Positions 1 to 9,383 are shown, counted from the stretch's first letter. The stretch is 64,000 bases of DNA from an uncultured Eubacteriales bacterium (GCA_900551325.1 URVM01000007.1:1-64000); one strand, 5' to 3'. The notes: generated by a model from the sequence alone, not told the origin. Numbers and translations: made by a program.

Positions 1-65
1 TATTTAGAAGAACTCATTTGTTTTGGAAAAACTTAGGCTTAAGTTAACGCCTATGTATTAAGTAT

Positions 66-2102
66 CTAAGATAAGTATACATCAGAAAATTCGATATCAA
101 CTTTTTCAGAGTGGGTAGTATAGGTAGAATCAAAGTCTTTTAGAAGTTCAGAGTTTGTTTCTATAGGTAGACGTATAATAAATTCTGTACCTTCACCTAC
201 AGTACTTTGAACATGAATAGTACCTTTATTAAGTTCTACAAAAGATTTTACTAGAGATAAACCAATACCAGCACCTTCAGCTTTACGAACAAGGCCATTT
301 TCAATACGAGTAAAACGTTTAAATATAAATTCTTGACTTTCTAAAGGAATACCTACGCCGTCATCTTGGACATGAATACAGACATGGGTATCCTCTAAAG
401 AAATAAAGATATTTATATGACCACCCTCAGGTGTATATTTTATAGCATTAGATAGCAAATTAAGTAAAGCACGTTCTAAAAGATCAGTATCAATTGTACA
501 GAAAATCTCTTCATCTACAGTATCAAAAAGAGGAGTAATCTGTTTGCGTTCCATGTAAGGCAAGGTTGAATCAAGTAGAGATTCTGTTAAAGTAACAATA
601 TTTAAAGTGCGAGGTGTAGTATTAAAATAATGGCTTTCAATGCGATTAATATCTAGGAAGTTATTCAATAGACGTAATAAACGCATACAGTTTTGATTAA
701 TCATTGTATTATAAGTAGGTATTTTACTATATTCTTGCTGCATAATAAAATTATTTTGCAGTTGAGTAGCACTATAAATAATATTAACTGGTGTTTTCAG
801 TTCATGAGAAATAGTGCAGAAAAATTCTAATTTCATTTTTTCTAGAGCAATATCTTGTTGTAATTTATCCCTTTGTTTTTTATAAGAAATATCTTTTGCT
901 GAAATAATAATAGCACGAGGATCATCTGCATGTGAAAGTGTAAAATAACACTCCACATCAACTAACTCATTCTCTGCATTTATCATCTTTAACTCCAAAG
1001 TTTCAGATTCTAGGACATGTTTATAAAGGTTAGAAAAAATCTTATCTATAGATTCTAGATAATCAGGAGCTATATGGTCAAAAAGATGGGAATGTAGTAT
1101 GCGTTGTACATTATCACATTTCAGAAGTGTAGCAGCATGTTCATTGGCATGATAAATATGATGATCTATAACAATAAAAAGAGCATTAGGATAAAAGAAC
1201 ATCATTTGAGAGTAAAGTGTATCAACATAATGATATTGTTTTTGGATAGTTTGATTTTTTTCGGAAATGTGTTGGAAATATCTATTCATAACATTATTAT
1301 TTTCTGTATAGAGAGCTAGTCTTTGAGTTAAGTCTTTTGAGTACTGTATTATAGAATCACTTATAATCATTTTAAAGAATATAAAAAATAGGCTTACTTG
1401 TAAAATCATATATAAGTAACTTGCAGTAGATGTTTTCAAATAAAAACCAATCAAGAAATTAATAATAATCAAACCGCTTATGATTACAAGTAAAATAAAG
1501 ATCTTAATATTATTTTTTTGCTTAAAAAAGTTTTTTGTTTTTGCAATCACATAAGTAGTACATACTGTTAATAAACAAAGAATTACACAGAGTAAAGGAT
1601 AATAGAACTCAGGTAGATTAGTTTGTTCTATATAAGGTAAAATAGTATGATAACTAAATAAATACAAACAAGAAACAGCTAGTATATAAATAATGTAAGT
1701 ATGACATATTAGTTTACGTTGATGTGGTTTATCAAAATATATTATAACTAGTAAGGTGGCAAGACAAAATGAAATAACAAAGAGGATATAGCAATAGAAA
1801 AAGGCTGTATCTGTGAAAGTTTTTATAGAATCACTAAATTGAGTATCTACTAATAACAAACATAAACTTATAAATAAAAAGCTAGATCCATTCATTGTTC
1901 CTATAGTACATAGAAGAGATGAATGGTGAGCATCTGAACTTAGTATACTTGTAGAAACACTTAATAAGCTAAAAAGAAATAAAAAGATAAGAAAGAAAGT
2001 ATTAGCCACATGCCTATTTACAAAGAAAAATAGATAAGTAATATTTATAAGACAAAAAATATAAATAGTTAGAGATGTACTAAGAGACGATAACTTTTTC
2101 AT
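66..2102 (-). CDS. Membrane-bound sensor histidine kinase with PAS domain
   Basis: This 678-residue protein has a hydrophobic N-terminal half (about residues 10-250) with seven or eight likely membrane segments, resembling multi-pass sensor modules rather than a single periplasmic loop. A PAS-like region follows (about 285-405). The HisKA box reads SHELKTP with the phospho-accepting histidine near residue 433. The ATPase domain shows the N box (NAIKYTPEGG, about 553), the G1 box (DDGVGIP) and the G2 box (GAGIGLSL). The start follows an AGGTGA ribosome site 4 bases upstream. No response regulator lies next to it within the window, so its partner is unknown, although the downstream side is cut by the window edge. 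The family phosphorylates itself on His and passes the phosphate to a receiver; the signal cannot be read from sequence. Confidence 0.93.
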   Translation of the reverse strand: MKKLSSLSTSLTIYIFCLINITYLFFFVNRHVANTFFLIFLFLFSLLSVSTSILSSDAHHSSLLCTIGTMNGSSFLFISLCLLLVDTQFSDSIKTFTDTAFFYCYILFVISFCLATLLVIIYFDKPHQRKLICHTYIIYILAVSCLYLFSYHTILPYIEQTNLPEFYYPLLCVILCLLTVCTTYVIAKTKNFFKQKNNIKIFILLVIISGLIIINFLIGFYLKTSTASYLYMILQVSLFFIFFKMIISDSIIQYSKDLTQRLALYTENNNVMNRYFQHISEKNQTIQKQYHYVDTLYSQMMFFYPNALFIVIDHHIYHANEHAATLLKCDNVQRILHSHLFDHIAPDYLESIDKIFSNLYKHVLESETLELKMINAENELVDVECYFTLSHADDPRAIIISAKDISYKKQRDKLQQDIALEKMKLEFFCTISHELKTPVNIIYSATQLQNNFIMQQEYSKIPTYNTMINQNCMRLLRLLNNFLDINRIESHYFNTTPRTLNIVTLTESLLDSTLPYMERKQITPLFDTVDEEIFCTIDTDLLERALLNLLSNAIKYTPEGGHINIFISLEDTHVCIHVQDDGVGIPLESQEFIFKRFTRIENGLVRKAEGAGIGLSLVKSFVELNKGTIHVQSTVGEGTEFIIRLPIETNSELLKDFDSTYTTHSEKVDIEFSDVYLS

Positions 2103-2266
2103 ATGTTCACCTAAATATAACCAAAAATGTATTTTTGAACTAAGATAATTATATATTATAGTATAAATTATCTTATTATTCTATATAAAAGTTAAAAAAT
2201 ATTTGTTTAATATAATCTTTATATGCAGATGGTATAGTAAAAAAAATAAAACAATGAGGTGTAGTA

Positions 2267-3118
2267 ATGATAAAATTGCTTGTTGACAGTACATGTGATA
2301 TGCCTGAAGAATTTAATAAAGGACAAATGATAGATTTCTTACCTCTTCGTATTAGGCTTGGTGACAAAGAGTATGCAGATAAGAAAGATATAGCAGTCCA
2401 GGAAGTTTATAATGCTATGAAAGAAGGTATAATGCCTCAAACTTCACAGCCTACACCTGCTGATATTATAGACAAGTTAGAAAAGTATGGAGATGTTGGT
2501 GACCATGTGATTTATCTCAGTTTTTCTTCTAAGATGTCAGGCACATATCAAACAGTATCTTTATTAATGGAAGAAATGAAAGTCAAATATCCTAAGAGTA
2601 AGTTTACTGCAATCGATTCAAAGTCAGGTTCTATATGTATAGCATTTATGGTTATGGAAGCTAAGAAAATGATAGAAGAAAATAAGAGCTACGAAGAAAT
2701 TATAAGTAGAATGGAGTTTTTAGCTAATCATACAGAACATATCTTTACTCTATCCGATTTAAAATGGATTGTAAAAGGTGGACGTATTAGTAAATTTGAA
2801 GGTATACTTGGAAGTGCATTAAATATTAGACCACTTATTCAAGTAAATGATGGCTTTATAGAAGTATTTGAAAAAGTAAGAGGAGAAAAGAAATTATTTA
2901 ATCGTTTAGTAGATATTGTAGAAGAAAGAATAGGTGAGTATAAAGGACAACCTATAGGTCTTGTACATGCAGAAGATAGAACTGTAATAGATAAAATTAA
3001 AGTACTTCTTAAAGAACGTTTAGGTGAAGTAGAATTTGTTGAAGTAGGAATAGGAAGTGTTTTAAGTGCCCACTTAGGTTTAAGTGGAGTTGGTATATGT
3101 TTTTTCAATGAACTTTAA
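2267..3118 (+). CDS. DegV family fatty-acid-binding protein
   Basis: At 283 residues this matches the usual DegV length. The N-terminus carries the family signature DSTCDMPEE (residues 7-15), followed by TSQPTP near 59 and FSSKMSGTYQ near 86, which line the fatty-acid head-group pocket in known DegV structures. KGGRIS near residue 170 is also typical. Family members (including FakB) bind a single fatty acid and can hand it to the kinase FakA; no fakA-like gene is seen here, so that role is not established. The gene diverges from the sensor kinase on its left. No clear hairpin terminator follows, so partial read-through into the RelA/SpoT-like gene 75 bases downstream is possible. Confidence 0.93.
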   Translation: MIKLLVDSTCDMPEEFNKGQMIDFLPLRIRLGDKEYADKKDIAVQEVYNAMKEGIMPQTSQPTPADIIDKLEKYGDVGDHVIYLSFSSKMSGTYQTVSLLMEEMKVKYPKSKFTAIDSKSGSICIAFMVMEAKKMIEENKSYEEIISRMEFLANHTEHIFTLSDLKWIVKGGRISKFEGILGSALNIRPLIQVNDGFIEVFEKVRGEKKLFNRLVDIVEERIGEYKGQPIGLVHAEDRTVIDKIKVLLKERLGEVEFVEVGIGSVLSAHLGLSGVGICFFNEL

Positions 3119-3125
3119 CAAGTTA

Positions 3126-3154
3126 TTCACAGCCCATTAGTTTTTTATTATATA
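3126..3154 (+). promoter_or_regulatory. Possible sigma-A promoter of the RelA/SpoT-like gene
   Basis: TTCACA (3126-3131) is followed after 17 bases by TATATA (3149-3154), with a second TATAAT two bases further on. It lies between the degV stop and the next start. The -35 match is imperfect, so this is tentative. Confidence 0.4.
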
Positions 3155-3193
3155 ATAAATATAGAAGTAATAGGTTGAGGAAGGAATAAAATT

Positions 3194-4678
3194 ATGGAAC
3201 TTGAAATGTTTGGATTCATTGAAGAGGTGTTAAACCATTTAGATGGTATAAAAATAGACTTAGATATAGCTAGTAGAGAATTAGAAAATTTCTTTGAAGA
3301 TATGTTGGAAAATAATAATGAAGGTTATTTAAATATTAATTCTCGGGTTAAGTCTAAGCAAAGTTTAAAAGAAAAAATACTTCGATATGATTACTATACC
3401 CAATATAAAACGCCAGAAGTTATGTTTGAGCGTTTATCAGACCTTATAGGTATTCGCTTAGAATGTCGTTTTATAGGTGATGAAGCAGCTATTTACAAGC
3501 TTATTCGTAAATACTTTAACACGCCATCAGAAGAGTATGAAGGTTTTTTTAGCCCACAAGATAATAAGAGTATATTTTTAGAACTGGCAAGTAAACAACC
3601 TAAAAGTCAAAAAAATGGGATGAAAATGTACCGTATAGATGGGAAATACTTATTTGATGATAAATGCTATAATTTTGAAGTACAAATTAAATCTTTAGTT
3701 AATATATTCTGGAGTGAAATTGAGCATAAAGTTATTTACAAAAATTATAACTATATCATTGCAGACAGGTTTTATAAAGATATTATGAGTTCTATAAAAA
3801 ATAGTTTAACTACTATAGACCAACAACTTTTACTTATTTCAAATCAATTTGATAGAAGTAATTCTATTAATAAGTCAGGGCGTAAAAAACAGATGGAACA
3901 ATTACTTTCTAAGGTATTGTATGATCTATTTGCTCATAAAATCAAAAATAGTATAGGGATTTTAGTAGACTTTAGAAAATCTTGTGATACTATCGTTAAG
4001 TATGTATTTAGGAATGCTCTATTTGATGATGAAAGTTTATATAATGAAAAGATATTGGGTATCTTTAGTAGATTAAATGAAATTGAAAGTAGTGATATAG
4101 ACTTTACAAGTAAGATTATCTTTAAGCGAGAGTGCCAAGCGGAGGATATCTTTAGTTATAAAATTGCTAATTTTATAAGAGGTATTATTAATGATGAGTT
4201 TCAATGGAATATTTTCTTTAGAATACTTTTTGAAATAGAACCAGATTGTAATGCTGGAGATTTAGAAAAGTTTATAGCGTTTTATAAGAATAGATTTTAT
4301 ACCAGTATCAATACTAAAGGTCTAGAAAAGAGAATGTCAAGAGAGGATGCACTTTGTATTATAGATGAATTAATGGATTATTTTGCAGATTTATTCATTC
4401 GTGTTAATACAGTAGAGTTACTTTATGACAATGTAATAGAGCAAGTAATTACTATACTTAATAGTATAATTGATACAATGAGTCGCAATATCTTTACATA
4501 TGAAGATTGGGTAAGTGAAAAGGAAATTTATATGCAATTACTTGAACTTCGCTTATCTTCTGTACTAGACATTGATGTAGAGGCAACAAAAGTATTAGAT
4601 TTTCTAGATGATGTAAGAAAAAGTGACTCAAATATAGAAATTCATAAGAGTATTGTAAAATATATTGATAAGTTATAA
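3194..4678 (+). CDS. RelA/SpoT-domain protein with long uncharacterised C-terminal region
   Basis: The first 190 residues resemble the nucleotide pyrophosphokinase domain of small alarmone synthetases. RVKSKQSLKEKI (about 52-63) matches the ATP-side basic motif. DLIGIRLE (about 86-93) contains the Mg-binding Asp. FEVQIKS and FWSEIEHKVIYK (about 161-183) contain the catalytic Glu and the terminal family motif. The segment between them reads NGMKMYRIDGKY where (p)ppGpp synthetases have NGY(R/K)S(L/I)H, so the tyrosine that stacks on guanine and the following histidine appear replaced. There is no HD hydrolase domain before it and no TGS or ACT domain after it. The remaining 300 residues are acidic, mostly helical by composition, and unrecognised. 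A nucleotide-transfer function is likely, but the acceptor may not be GDP or GTP. Confidence 0.8.
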   Translation: MELEMFGFIEEVLNHLDGIKIDLDIASRELENFFEDMLENNNEGYLNINSRVKSKQSLKEKILRYDYYTQYKTPEVMFERLSDLIGIRLECRFIGDEAAIYKLIRKYFNTPSEEYEGFFSPQDNKSIFLELASKQPKSQKNGMKMYRIDGKYLFDDKCYNFEVQIKSLVNIFWSEIEHKVIYKNYNYIIADRFYKDIMSSIKNSLTTIDQQLLLISNQFDRSNSINKSGRKKQMEQLLSKVLYDLFAHKIKNSIGILVDFRKSCDTIVKYVFRNALFDDESLYNEKILGIFSRLNEIESSDIDFTSKIIFKRECQAEDIFSYKIANFIRGIINDEFQWNIFFRILFEIEPDCNAGDLEKFIAFYKNRFYTSINTKGLEKRMSREDALCIIDELMDYFADLFIRVNTVELLYDNVIEQVITILNSIIDTMSRNIFTYEDWVSEKEIYMQLLELRLSSVLDIDVEATKVLDFLDDVRKSDSNIEIHKSIVKYIDKL

Positions 4679-4708
4679 TAAGTAACTTATGGTCAATAGA
4701 TACAATTA

Positions 4709-4766
4709 ATAAAAGAAGGTATAAAAAACTAGGGAGTTAATACTAGTTTTTTATACCTTCTTTTAT
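4709..4766. terminator. Bidirectional terminator between convergent genes
   Basis: A near-perfect inverted repeat of about 24 bases (4709-4732 with 4743-4766) has A-rich and T-rich outer arms. It serves the RelA/SpoT-like gene on the plus strand and the phospholipase-family gene on the minus strand. Confidence 0.85.
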
Positions 4767-4769
4767 TGT

Positions 4770-5750
4770 TTAGATTTTGAAGTATTGCATAGGACGTGAA
4801 TCTTTAGTTCTAAGGCCTGTTAGGTATGATAAATTAGGGAGAAGTTCTTCTAATTGTTCTAGAGTTATTTCTGATTGTATAAAAGCATAAGCTCCCAGAA
4901 TAAGTTTATTGGCAAGTTTATGCGCATTTTTTAGTAGGTCATGAAAACTATAAGTATAAACATTACCTGTTACAGGGTGTAACCATACTGATTTTTTTGT
5001 ATTAAGATAGTCAGTAAATTCATCAACACAATCATGATAAGAAAAGTTAGAAGCTACAGGTGCTAGATGCTTAGGTAAAACAGAAGTAGCAAAACTAGCT
5101 AAATTTTTCTTAATACCTAAACGATCATAAGTAAGGACAAAATAATTTCTGAAATCATGATAAGAGGAACTAAAGATTTTACCACCATTAGGTACAGCAT
5201 AAATAGAAAACATAAGCTCTTCATATAGATCTAAGATGGCAGGATGTATAGTAATATCTTTCAGAATATGTTTGTGTACTTTAAATTTCTTAGCATCCAT
5301 ATTGAACTTTTCTTGTAATAAAAGAGTATCAATAGCAACTTCAATTTGTTTATGAAGTCCTTGATATTTAAAGGTACTAGGATCTTCTGGATTATAACGA
5401 CCACCTAAATAAAAAATATAAGGATGGCATGTAATATCTAAGGCATAGTGACATAGAAGACCACAAATATAAGCCATACAAGGTTCAAAAATATCTGGCT
5501 CACAAAGATGCTTCTTAGCAAAACAAAGTGCTGAAGATAAAAAATATCCTGTATGGCTTTGATGCATAAGGGAAGCAACAGCAAAGTAATTTTGTTTTTT
5601 ATAAGGGGCATGGTAGTAAAAAGGATCAGGTCCTTGAAGCCCAATAAAGTAAAGATTTCTATGTTCTTTAATTATTTTATAAGTAGGAGAATCTATTAAG
5701 TTTTTTGCTTGGTCAAGGCCAAAAAGGTAGTGGGTAATGGTATCAGGCAT
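4770..5750 (-). CDS. Zinc-dependent phospholipase C family protein
   Basis: This 326-residue protein begins MPDTITHYLFG, which matches the start of the clostridial/bacillary zinc-dependent phospholipase C fold: the early His would be a metal ligand. A second histidine and aspartate cluster, CHYALDITCHP near residues 97-107, fits the helical metal centre. No signal peptide is visible, unlike secreted alpha-toxin-type enzymes, so it is probably cytoplasmic or of another substrate class. Homologues of this kind are common in Clostridia and mostly uncharacterised. The gene stands alone between two terminators. The substrate is unknown. Confidence 0.8.
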   Translation of the reverse strand: MPDTITHYLFGLDQAKNLIDSPTYKIIKEHRNLYFIGLQGPDPFYYHAPYKKQNYFAVASLMHQSHTGYFLSSALCFAKKHLCEPDIFEPCMAYICGLLCHYALDITCHPYIFYLGGRYNPEDPSTFKYQGLHKQIEVAIDTLLLQEKFNMDAKKFKVHKHILKDITIHPAILDLYEELMFSIYAVPNGGKIFSSSYHDFRNYFVLTYDRLGIKKNLASFATSVLPKHLAPVASNFSYHDCVDEFTDYLNTKKSVWLHPVTGNVYTYSFHDLLKNAHKLANKLILGAYAFIQSEITLEQLEELLPNLSYLTGLRTKDSRPMQYFKI

Positions 5751-5830
5751 ACAGGTTAAACTCCTTCAAATATTGCAATATAAGATGATTATAACACCTT
5801 AATGAGAAGTGAGATAGACTTTTTTATAAT

Positions 5831-5860
5831 AAAAAACACCACTAAAAGTGGTGTTTTTTT
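5831..5860 (-). terminator. Terminator of the TagO-like gene
   Basis: A stem of 13 base pairs (5831-5843 with 5847-5859) with a 3-base loop and flanking A and T runs lies 21 bases beyond the stop of the minus-strand transferase gene. Confidence 0.85.
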
Positions 5861-5880
5861 GTATAATCTTTTGGTTAATT

Positions 5881-6948
5881 TTATTTAGTAGTTTTTTCAT
5901 CATCATCGTTATGACTAGCCATAACTTTCATATTTAAATAAAGAAGTAAGCCCATAAGTACAAAGATAGCAATAATGATTTTATAGTCATGATTTGCTAA
6001 GGCTATAGCAGATAAACCAAATACTCCACTAATAGCATAAAGGGTAATAACAGCTTGTTTTTGACTATAACCTTTATCAACTAAACGATGATGTAAGTGT
6101 CCTCTATCAGGAGCTGTAATAGGTTTACCAGCTAAAAGACGTCTAATAATAGCAAATGTAGTATCAAATACTGGTAAGCCAAGAACTAAAATAGCTACAA
6201 CGATAGTAACAATAGTATAGCTTTTTAATAACCCAAGGATGGAAGTAACAGCTAATATAAAACCTAAAAAGGTTGAACCTGTATCTCCCATAAAAATAGA
6301 GGCTGGATTAAAGTTATATGGTAAAAATCCTAAACAAGACCCAGCCAGAATTGTTGTAAGTAAAATAGCTATAGGATAACCACTATAAATAGAAAGAACC
6401 ATTAAACACAAAGATGCAATAGAAGATACACCAGCAGCAAGTCCATCTAATCCATCTATAAAGTTAACAGCATTTGTAATACCTACAATCCAAACAACTG
6501 TAAGAGGCATAGAAAGCATATCAAGGAACATAGTAGAATCTTCAATAAATGGTATTGAAATAAATGGTATTGATACACCACTTAGGGCAACTATAGTAGC
6601 AGCTAAAATTTGAATTAGAAACTTTAGCTTGGCACTTAACTCATAAATGTCATCAAAGAAGCCTAGTAAAAATATAATGAGTGCTCCTGTAGTAATACCT
6701 ATAAGTTGTTTCCAGTCCAATACTGTAATAAATTGAATACATATAAGTAATGTAATCATAAAACCTGCTACAATAGCAATACCGCCCATCCTAGGGATAG
6801 GCTTACTATGCATATCTCGTTTTCTTGGCTTTGCAATGGCACCTACTTTATAAGCAATCTTTTTTGCAATAGGAGTAGTGGCAAAAGCAATGAGAAAAGA
6901 TAGCACAAAAGCCATAATATATAGACTAGCAAAATTCATGCTGTTCAT
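5881..6948 (-). CDS. tagO: Undecaprenyl-phosphate GlcNAc-1-phosphate transferase (WecA/TagO-like)
   Basis: This 355-residue polytopic protein belongs to the MraY/WecA/TagO family, which transfers a sugar-1-phosphate from a UDP-sugar to undecaprenyl phosphate at the cytoplasmic face of the membrane. The catalytic pair Asp99-Asp100 (FFDDIYEL), NFIDGLDG (162-169), FMGDTGS (219-225) and the nucleotide-side HLHHRL (284-289) are all visible. HLHHRL is typical of the GlcNAc-1-phosphate (WecA/TagO) branch rather than MraY. About ten membrane segments are expected. It is the last gene of a minus-strand cluster after upp. Together with mnaA at 36.4 kb it would supply GlcNAc- or ManNAc-based wall polymers. 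The exact sugar is inferred, so the gene symbol is provisional. Confidence 0.9.
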   Translation of the reverse strand: MNSMNFASLYIMAFVLSFLIAFATTPIAKKIAYKVGAIAKPRKRDMHSKPIPRMGGIAIVAGFMITLLICIQFITVLDWKQLIGITTGALIIFLLGFFDDIYELSAKLKFLIQILAATIVALSGVSIPFISIPFIEDSTMFLDMLSMPLTVVWIVGITNAVNFIDGLDGLAAGVSSIASLCLMVLSIYSGYPIAILLTTILAGSCLGFLPYNFNPASIFMGDTGSTFLGFILAVTSILGLLKSYTIVTIVVAILVLGLPVFDTTFAIIRRLLAGKPITAPDRGHLHHRLVDKGYSQKQAVITLYAISGVFGLSAIALANHDYKIIIAIFVLMGLLLYLNMKVMASHNDDDEKTTK

Positions 6949-7040
6949 CTCCTTAAATTATGTAAGTTTCTTGATCGCTTATTTATTAAAAAAGGTATAT
7001 GGTATATTACCTATTAGCGCTCATAGAAAACTTTCATATT

Positions 7041-7670
7041 TTATTTTGTTCCGAATAAACGGTCACCAGCATCGCCAAGACCAGGAACAATATAACCATG
7101 ATCATTAAGTTTTTCATCAAGACAAGCAACATAAATAGTTACATCTGGATGAGCTTCTTGAAGTACTTTAACGCCTTCAGGTGCAGCAATAAGGCAAAGG
7201 AAGTTAATGTTTTTTGCACCTTTGTCTTTAATAAATTGTACAGCAGCAACAGCAGAACCACCTGTAGCAAGCATTGGATCAAGAACAAAGAATTCTCTTT
7301 CTTGTACGTCTTGAGGAAGTTTGCAGTAGTATTCTACAGGTTGTAATGTTTCAGGGTCACGGTAAAGACCAATATGACCAACTTTAGCTGTTGGTACTAA
7401 GTCTAACATACCGTCTACCATACCAAGACCAGCACGAAGGATAGGTACAATACTTAAGTTTTTACCTGCAATACGTTTACCAATTGTATGGCCCATTGGT
7501 GTTTCAAGTTCATAATCTTCAAGAGGAAGTTCTCTTGTTGCTTCAAAGCACATAAGTTGTGAGATTTCGCGTACTAATTCGCGGAATTCTTTTGAACCAG
7601 TATCAGTAGATCTAAGACGTGATACTTTGTGTTGGATTAATGGATGATCCATAATAAATACTTTACTCAT
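7041..7670 (-). CDS. upp: Uracil phosphoribosyltransferase
   Basis: The 209-residue product has the expected length and the full PRPP-binding loop DPMLATGGSA (131-140). The C-terminal GLGDAGDRLFGTK is the uracil-binding end of the family. It converts uracil and PRPP to UMP in pyrimidine salvage. The start follows a GGAGGAC site. It sits 22 bases after rpiB on the same strand. The order tsaC - rpiB - upp resembles the ywlC - rpiB - upp segment that precedes mnaA and atp in Bacillus subtilis; here mnaA and atp lie 29 kb away. Confidence 0.97.
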   Translation of the reverse strand: MSKVFIMDHPLIQHKVSRLRSTDTGSKEFRELVREISQLMCFEATRELPLEDYELETPMGHTIGKRIAGKNLSIVPILRAGLGMVDGMLDLVPTAKVGHIGLYRDPETLQPVEYYCKLPQDVQEREFFVLDPMLATGGSAVAAVQFIKDKGAKNINFLCLIAAPEGVKVLQEAHPDVTIYVACLDEKLNDHGYIVPGLGDAGDRLFGTK

Positions 7671-7692
7671 AAATAAGTCCTCCTAGATTATA

Positions 7693-8121
7693 TTATTCTT
7701 CAATTTGTGCAATACGTCTAATATGACGTTCATCATTTGAAAAAGGTGTATTTAAGAAAGTTTCTACTACCTTGATTGCATGACCTGCACCAATAACACG
7801 AGCACCTAATGCAAGCATATTTGCATTATTATGCTCTCTTGTTGCAGCAGCAGAGAAACAATCATGGCAAAGAGCACAGCGAATACCAGGCACTTTATTA
7901 GCACTAATTGAAATACCAATACCAGTACCACAGATTACAATACCTTTATCACATTCTCCACTTGCTACAGCTTTTGCTGCACGTCTACCGTATTCAGGGT
8001 AGTCAACAGCTTCAGTGCTGTGGCAACCAAAATCTTTGTATTCCACATTGTGAGCTTCTAAATAAGCTATAATTTCTTGTTTTAATGCGTAACCACCATG
8101 GTCACAAGCAATTGCTAGCAT
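7693..8121 (-). CDS. rpiB: Ribose-5-phosphate isomerase B
   Basis: This 142-residue protein has the RpiB/LacAB signature: CDHGGYALK near the N-terminus (Asp7, His8) and the catalytic cysteine in IVICGTGIGIS (Cys64). HNNANMLALGAR near residue 100 completes the active site. It interconverts ribose-5-phosphate and ribulose-5-phosphate in the pentose phosphate pathway, supplying PRPP precursors for the adjacent upp. The start follows a GGAGG site. It is probably co-transcribed with tsaC upstream and upp downstream. Confidence 0.96.
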   Translation of the reverse strand: MLAIACDHGGYALKQEIIAYLEAHNVEYKDFGCHSTEAVDYPEYGRRAAKAVASGECDKGIVICGTGIGISISANKVPGIRCALCHDCFSAAATREHNNANMLALGARVIGAGHAIKVVETFLNTPFSNDERHIRRIAQIEE

Positions 8122-8208
8122 AATAAATCCTCCGTCAGTTAGATAAAGTTGTTTTATTTTATATTATATACAGTAATGAAGAAAATCATTAGTGTATTCA
8201 TATAAGTA

Positions 8209-9240
8209 TTATATTTCCACAATATGATGACCAGCTGATTTTTCTAATCGGTTCATAATAGCTTTTCCCATACCTTCTTTAGAAAAACTAAGGGAATAAA
8301 CTTTTGCAACACCTAGATCATCAAAAGTCCTTAAAGCTTCAAAAAGGTTCATAGCAATTTCACTTGGGTTACTACGGCTACCTAAGCTAATAATATAATC
8401 CCCATTAAAAAGTGCTTTTGTTTCATCATCACAAAGCACACCAGAACGAATACTATTTTGCTTATCATGTAGAAGCATTTGGTTAATAGTTTCTACTACT
8501 TTATTCTCAAAACCTTTATAAATAATTACATCGGCATTGGGTGAATAATGAGTATATTTCATGCCAGGAGCTTTAGGTACAGTATCTAAGCCTACACTTT
8601 GAAGAGCAGGATCCATAATTACCTCATCTAAAACTTCAAGTAACATAGATTCAGTAATACCACCTGGTCTTAATATAGTAGGAATAGGACCTGTCAAATC
8701 TACAATAGTAGATTCTACACCTACAGTAGAAAGGCCACCATCTACAATTGCATCAATTTTTCCATTCAAATCTTCATAAACTCGCTTTGCATTAGTAGGG
8801 CTAGGTTTACCAGAAGTATTTGCACTAGGTGCAGCAAGGGGTAGACCAGTCATTTTAATTAAAGACTGTATAGTAGGATGAGATGGAAAACGAATAGCAA
8901 CAGTGGATAAGCCGCCACGTACACTAAGGGGTACCAAGTCAGTAGACTCAAAAATAAGAGTTAAAGGACCTGGCCAAAATCGTTCCATAAGAAGAAGAGC
9001 CTCTTTAGGAATATGGGTAACAAGGGGCTTAAGCATCTCTAAATCAGCAATATGTATGATAAGAGGATTATCACTTGGACGCCCTTTAGCTTTATAAATA
9101 TTGGAGACTGCAGCTTCATCTAAAGCGTTTGCAGCTAGACCATAAACGGTTTCTGTAGGTACAGCTACAAGACCACCCTTACGTAAAATATCAGCAGCAA
9201 TATAAAGTTTTTCTTGGTCATCAATGATTAATGTATGCAT
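8209..9240 (-). CDS. tsaC: L-threonylcarbamoyladenylate synthase (Sua5/TsaC)
   Basis: The 343-residue protein has the long Sua5/YwlC layout: an N-terminal YrdC domain with the nucleotide-binding KGRPSDNPLIIH motif and PSANTSGKPSPT, then a linker and a C-terminal Sua5 domain. It makes threonylcarbamoyl-AMP from Thr, bicarbonate and ATP, the first step of t6A modification at position 37 of ANN-decoding tRNAs. A longer frame begins at 9264, but only the ATG at 9240 has a good ribosome site (AGGAG, 7 bases upstream), so 9240 is chosen. It leads the minus-strand cluster with rpiB, upp and the TagO-like gene. Confidence 0.95.
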   Translation of the reverse strand: MHTLIIDDQEKLYIAADILRKGGLVAVPTETVYGLAANALDEAAVSNIYKAKGRPSDNPLIIHIADLEMLKPLVTHIPKEALLLMERFWPGPLTLIFESTDLVPLSVRGGLSTVAIRFPSHPTIQSLIKMTGLPLAAPSANTSGKPSPTNAKRVYEDLNGKIDAIVDGGLSTVGVESTIVDLTGPIPTILRPGGITESMLLEVLDEVIMDPALQSVGLDTVPKAPGMKYTHYSPNADVIIYKGFENKVVETINQMLLHDKQNSIRSGVLCDDETKALFNGDYIISLGSRSNPSEIAMNLFEALRTFDDLGVAKVYSLSFSKEGMGKAIMNRLEKSAGHHIVEI

Positions 9241-9283
9241 GACAATACTCCTATAATTTCGCATTTAGAAATTTATCTTATAT

Positions 9284-9289
9284 AGTATA
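9284..9289 (-). promoter_or_regulatory. Extended -10 promoter element before tsaC
   Basis: Read on the minus strand, TGG precedes TATACT, giving an extended -10 element about 45 bases before the tsaC start. The -35 region is weak, which is common with an extended -10. Confidence 0.4.
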
Positions 9290-9334
9290 CCACAAACGCT
9301 GTATAAAATAATAGCCTAATATAAAAAAGTATAA

Positions 9335-9370
9335 AAATAAAACGAGCCTTAGGGAATGCTCGTTTTATTT
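9335..9370 (-). terminator. Terminator after thymidine kinase
   Basis: A 13-base-pair stem (9335-9347 with 9358-9370) with a 10-base loop lies just past the tdk stop. The A/T-rich arm ends supply the T run on the minus strand. Confidence 0.85.
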
Positions 9371-9383
9371 GTTTAATAATGCT

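Noticed and set aside
1..65. Possible terminator of the sensor kinase at the left edge
   Set aside because: Only a 4-bp AGGC/GCCT hairpin is visible before the window ends; too weak to call.
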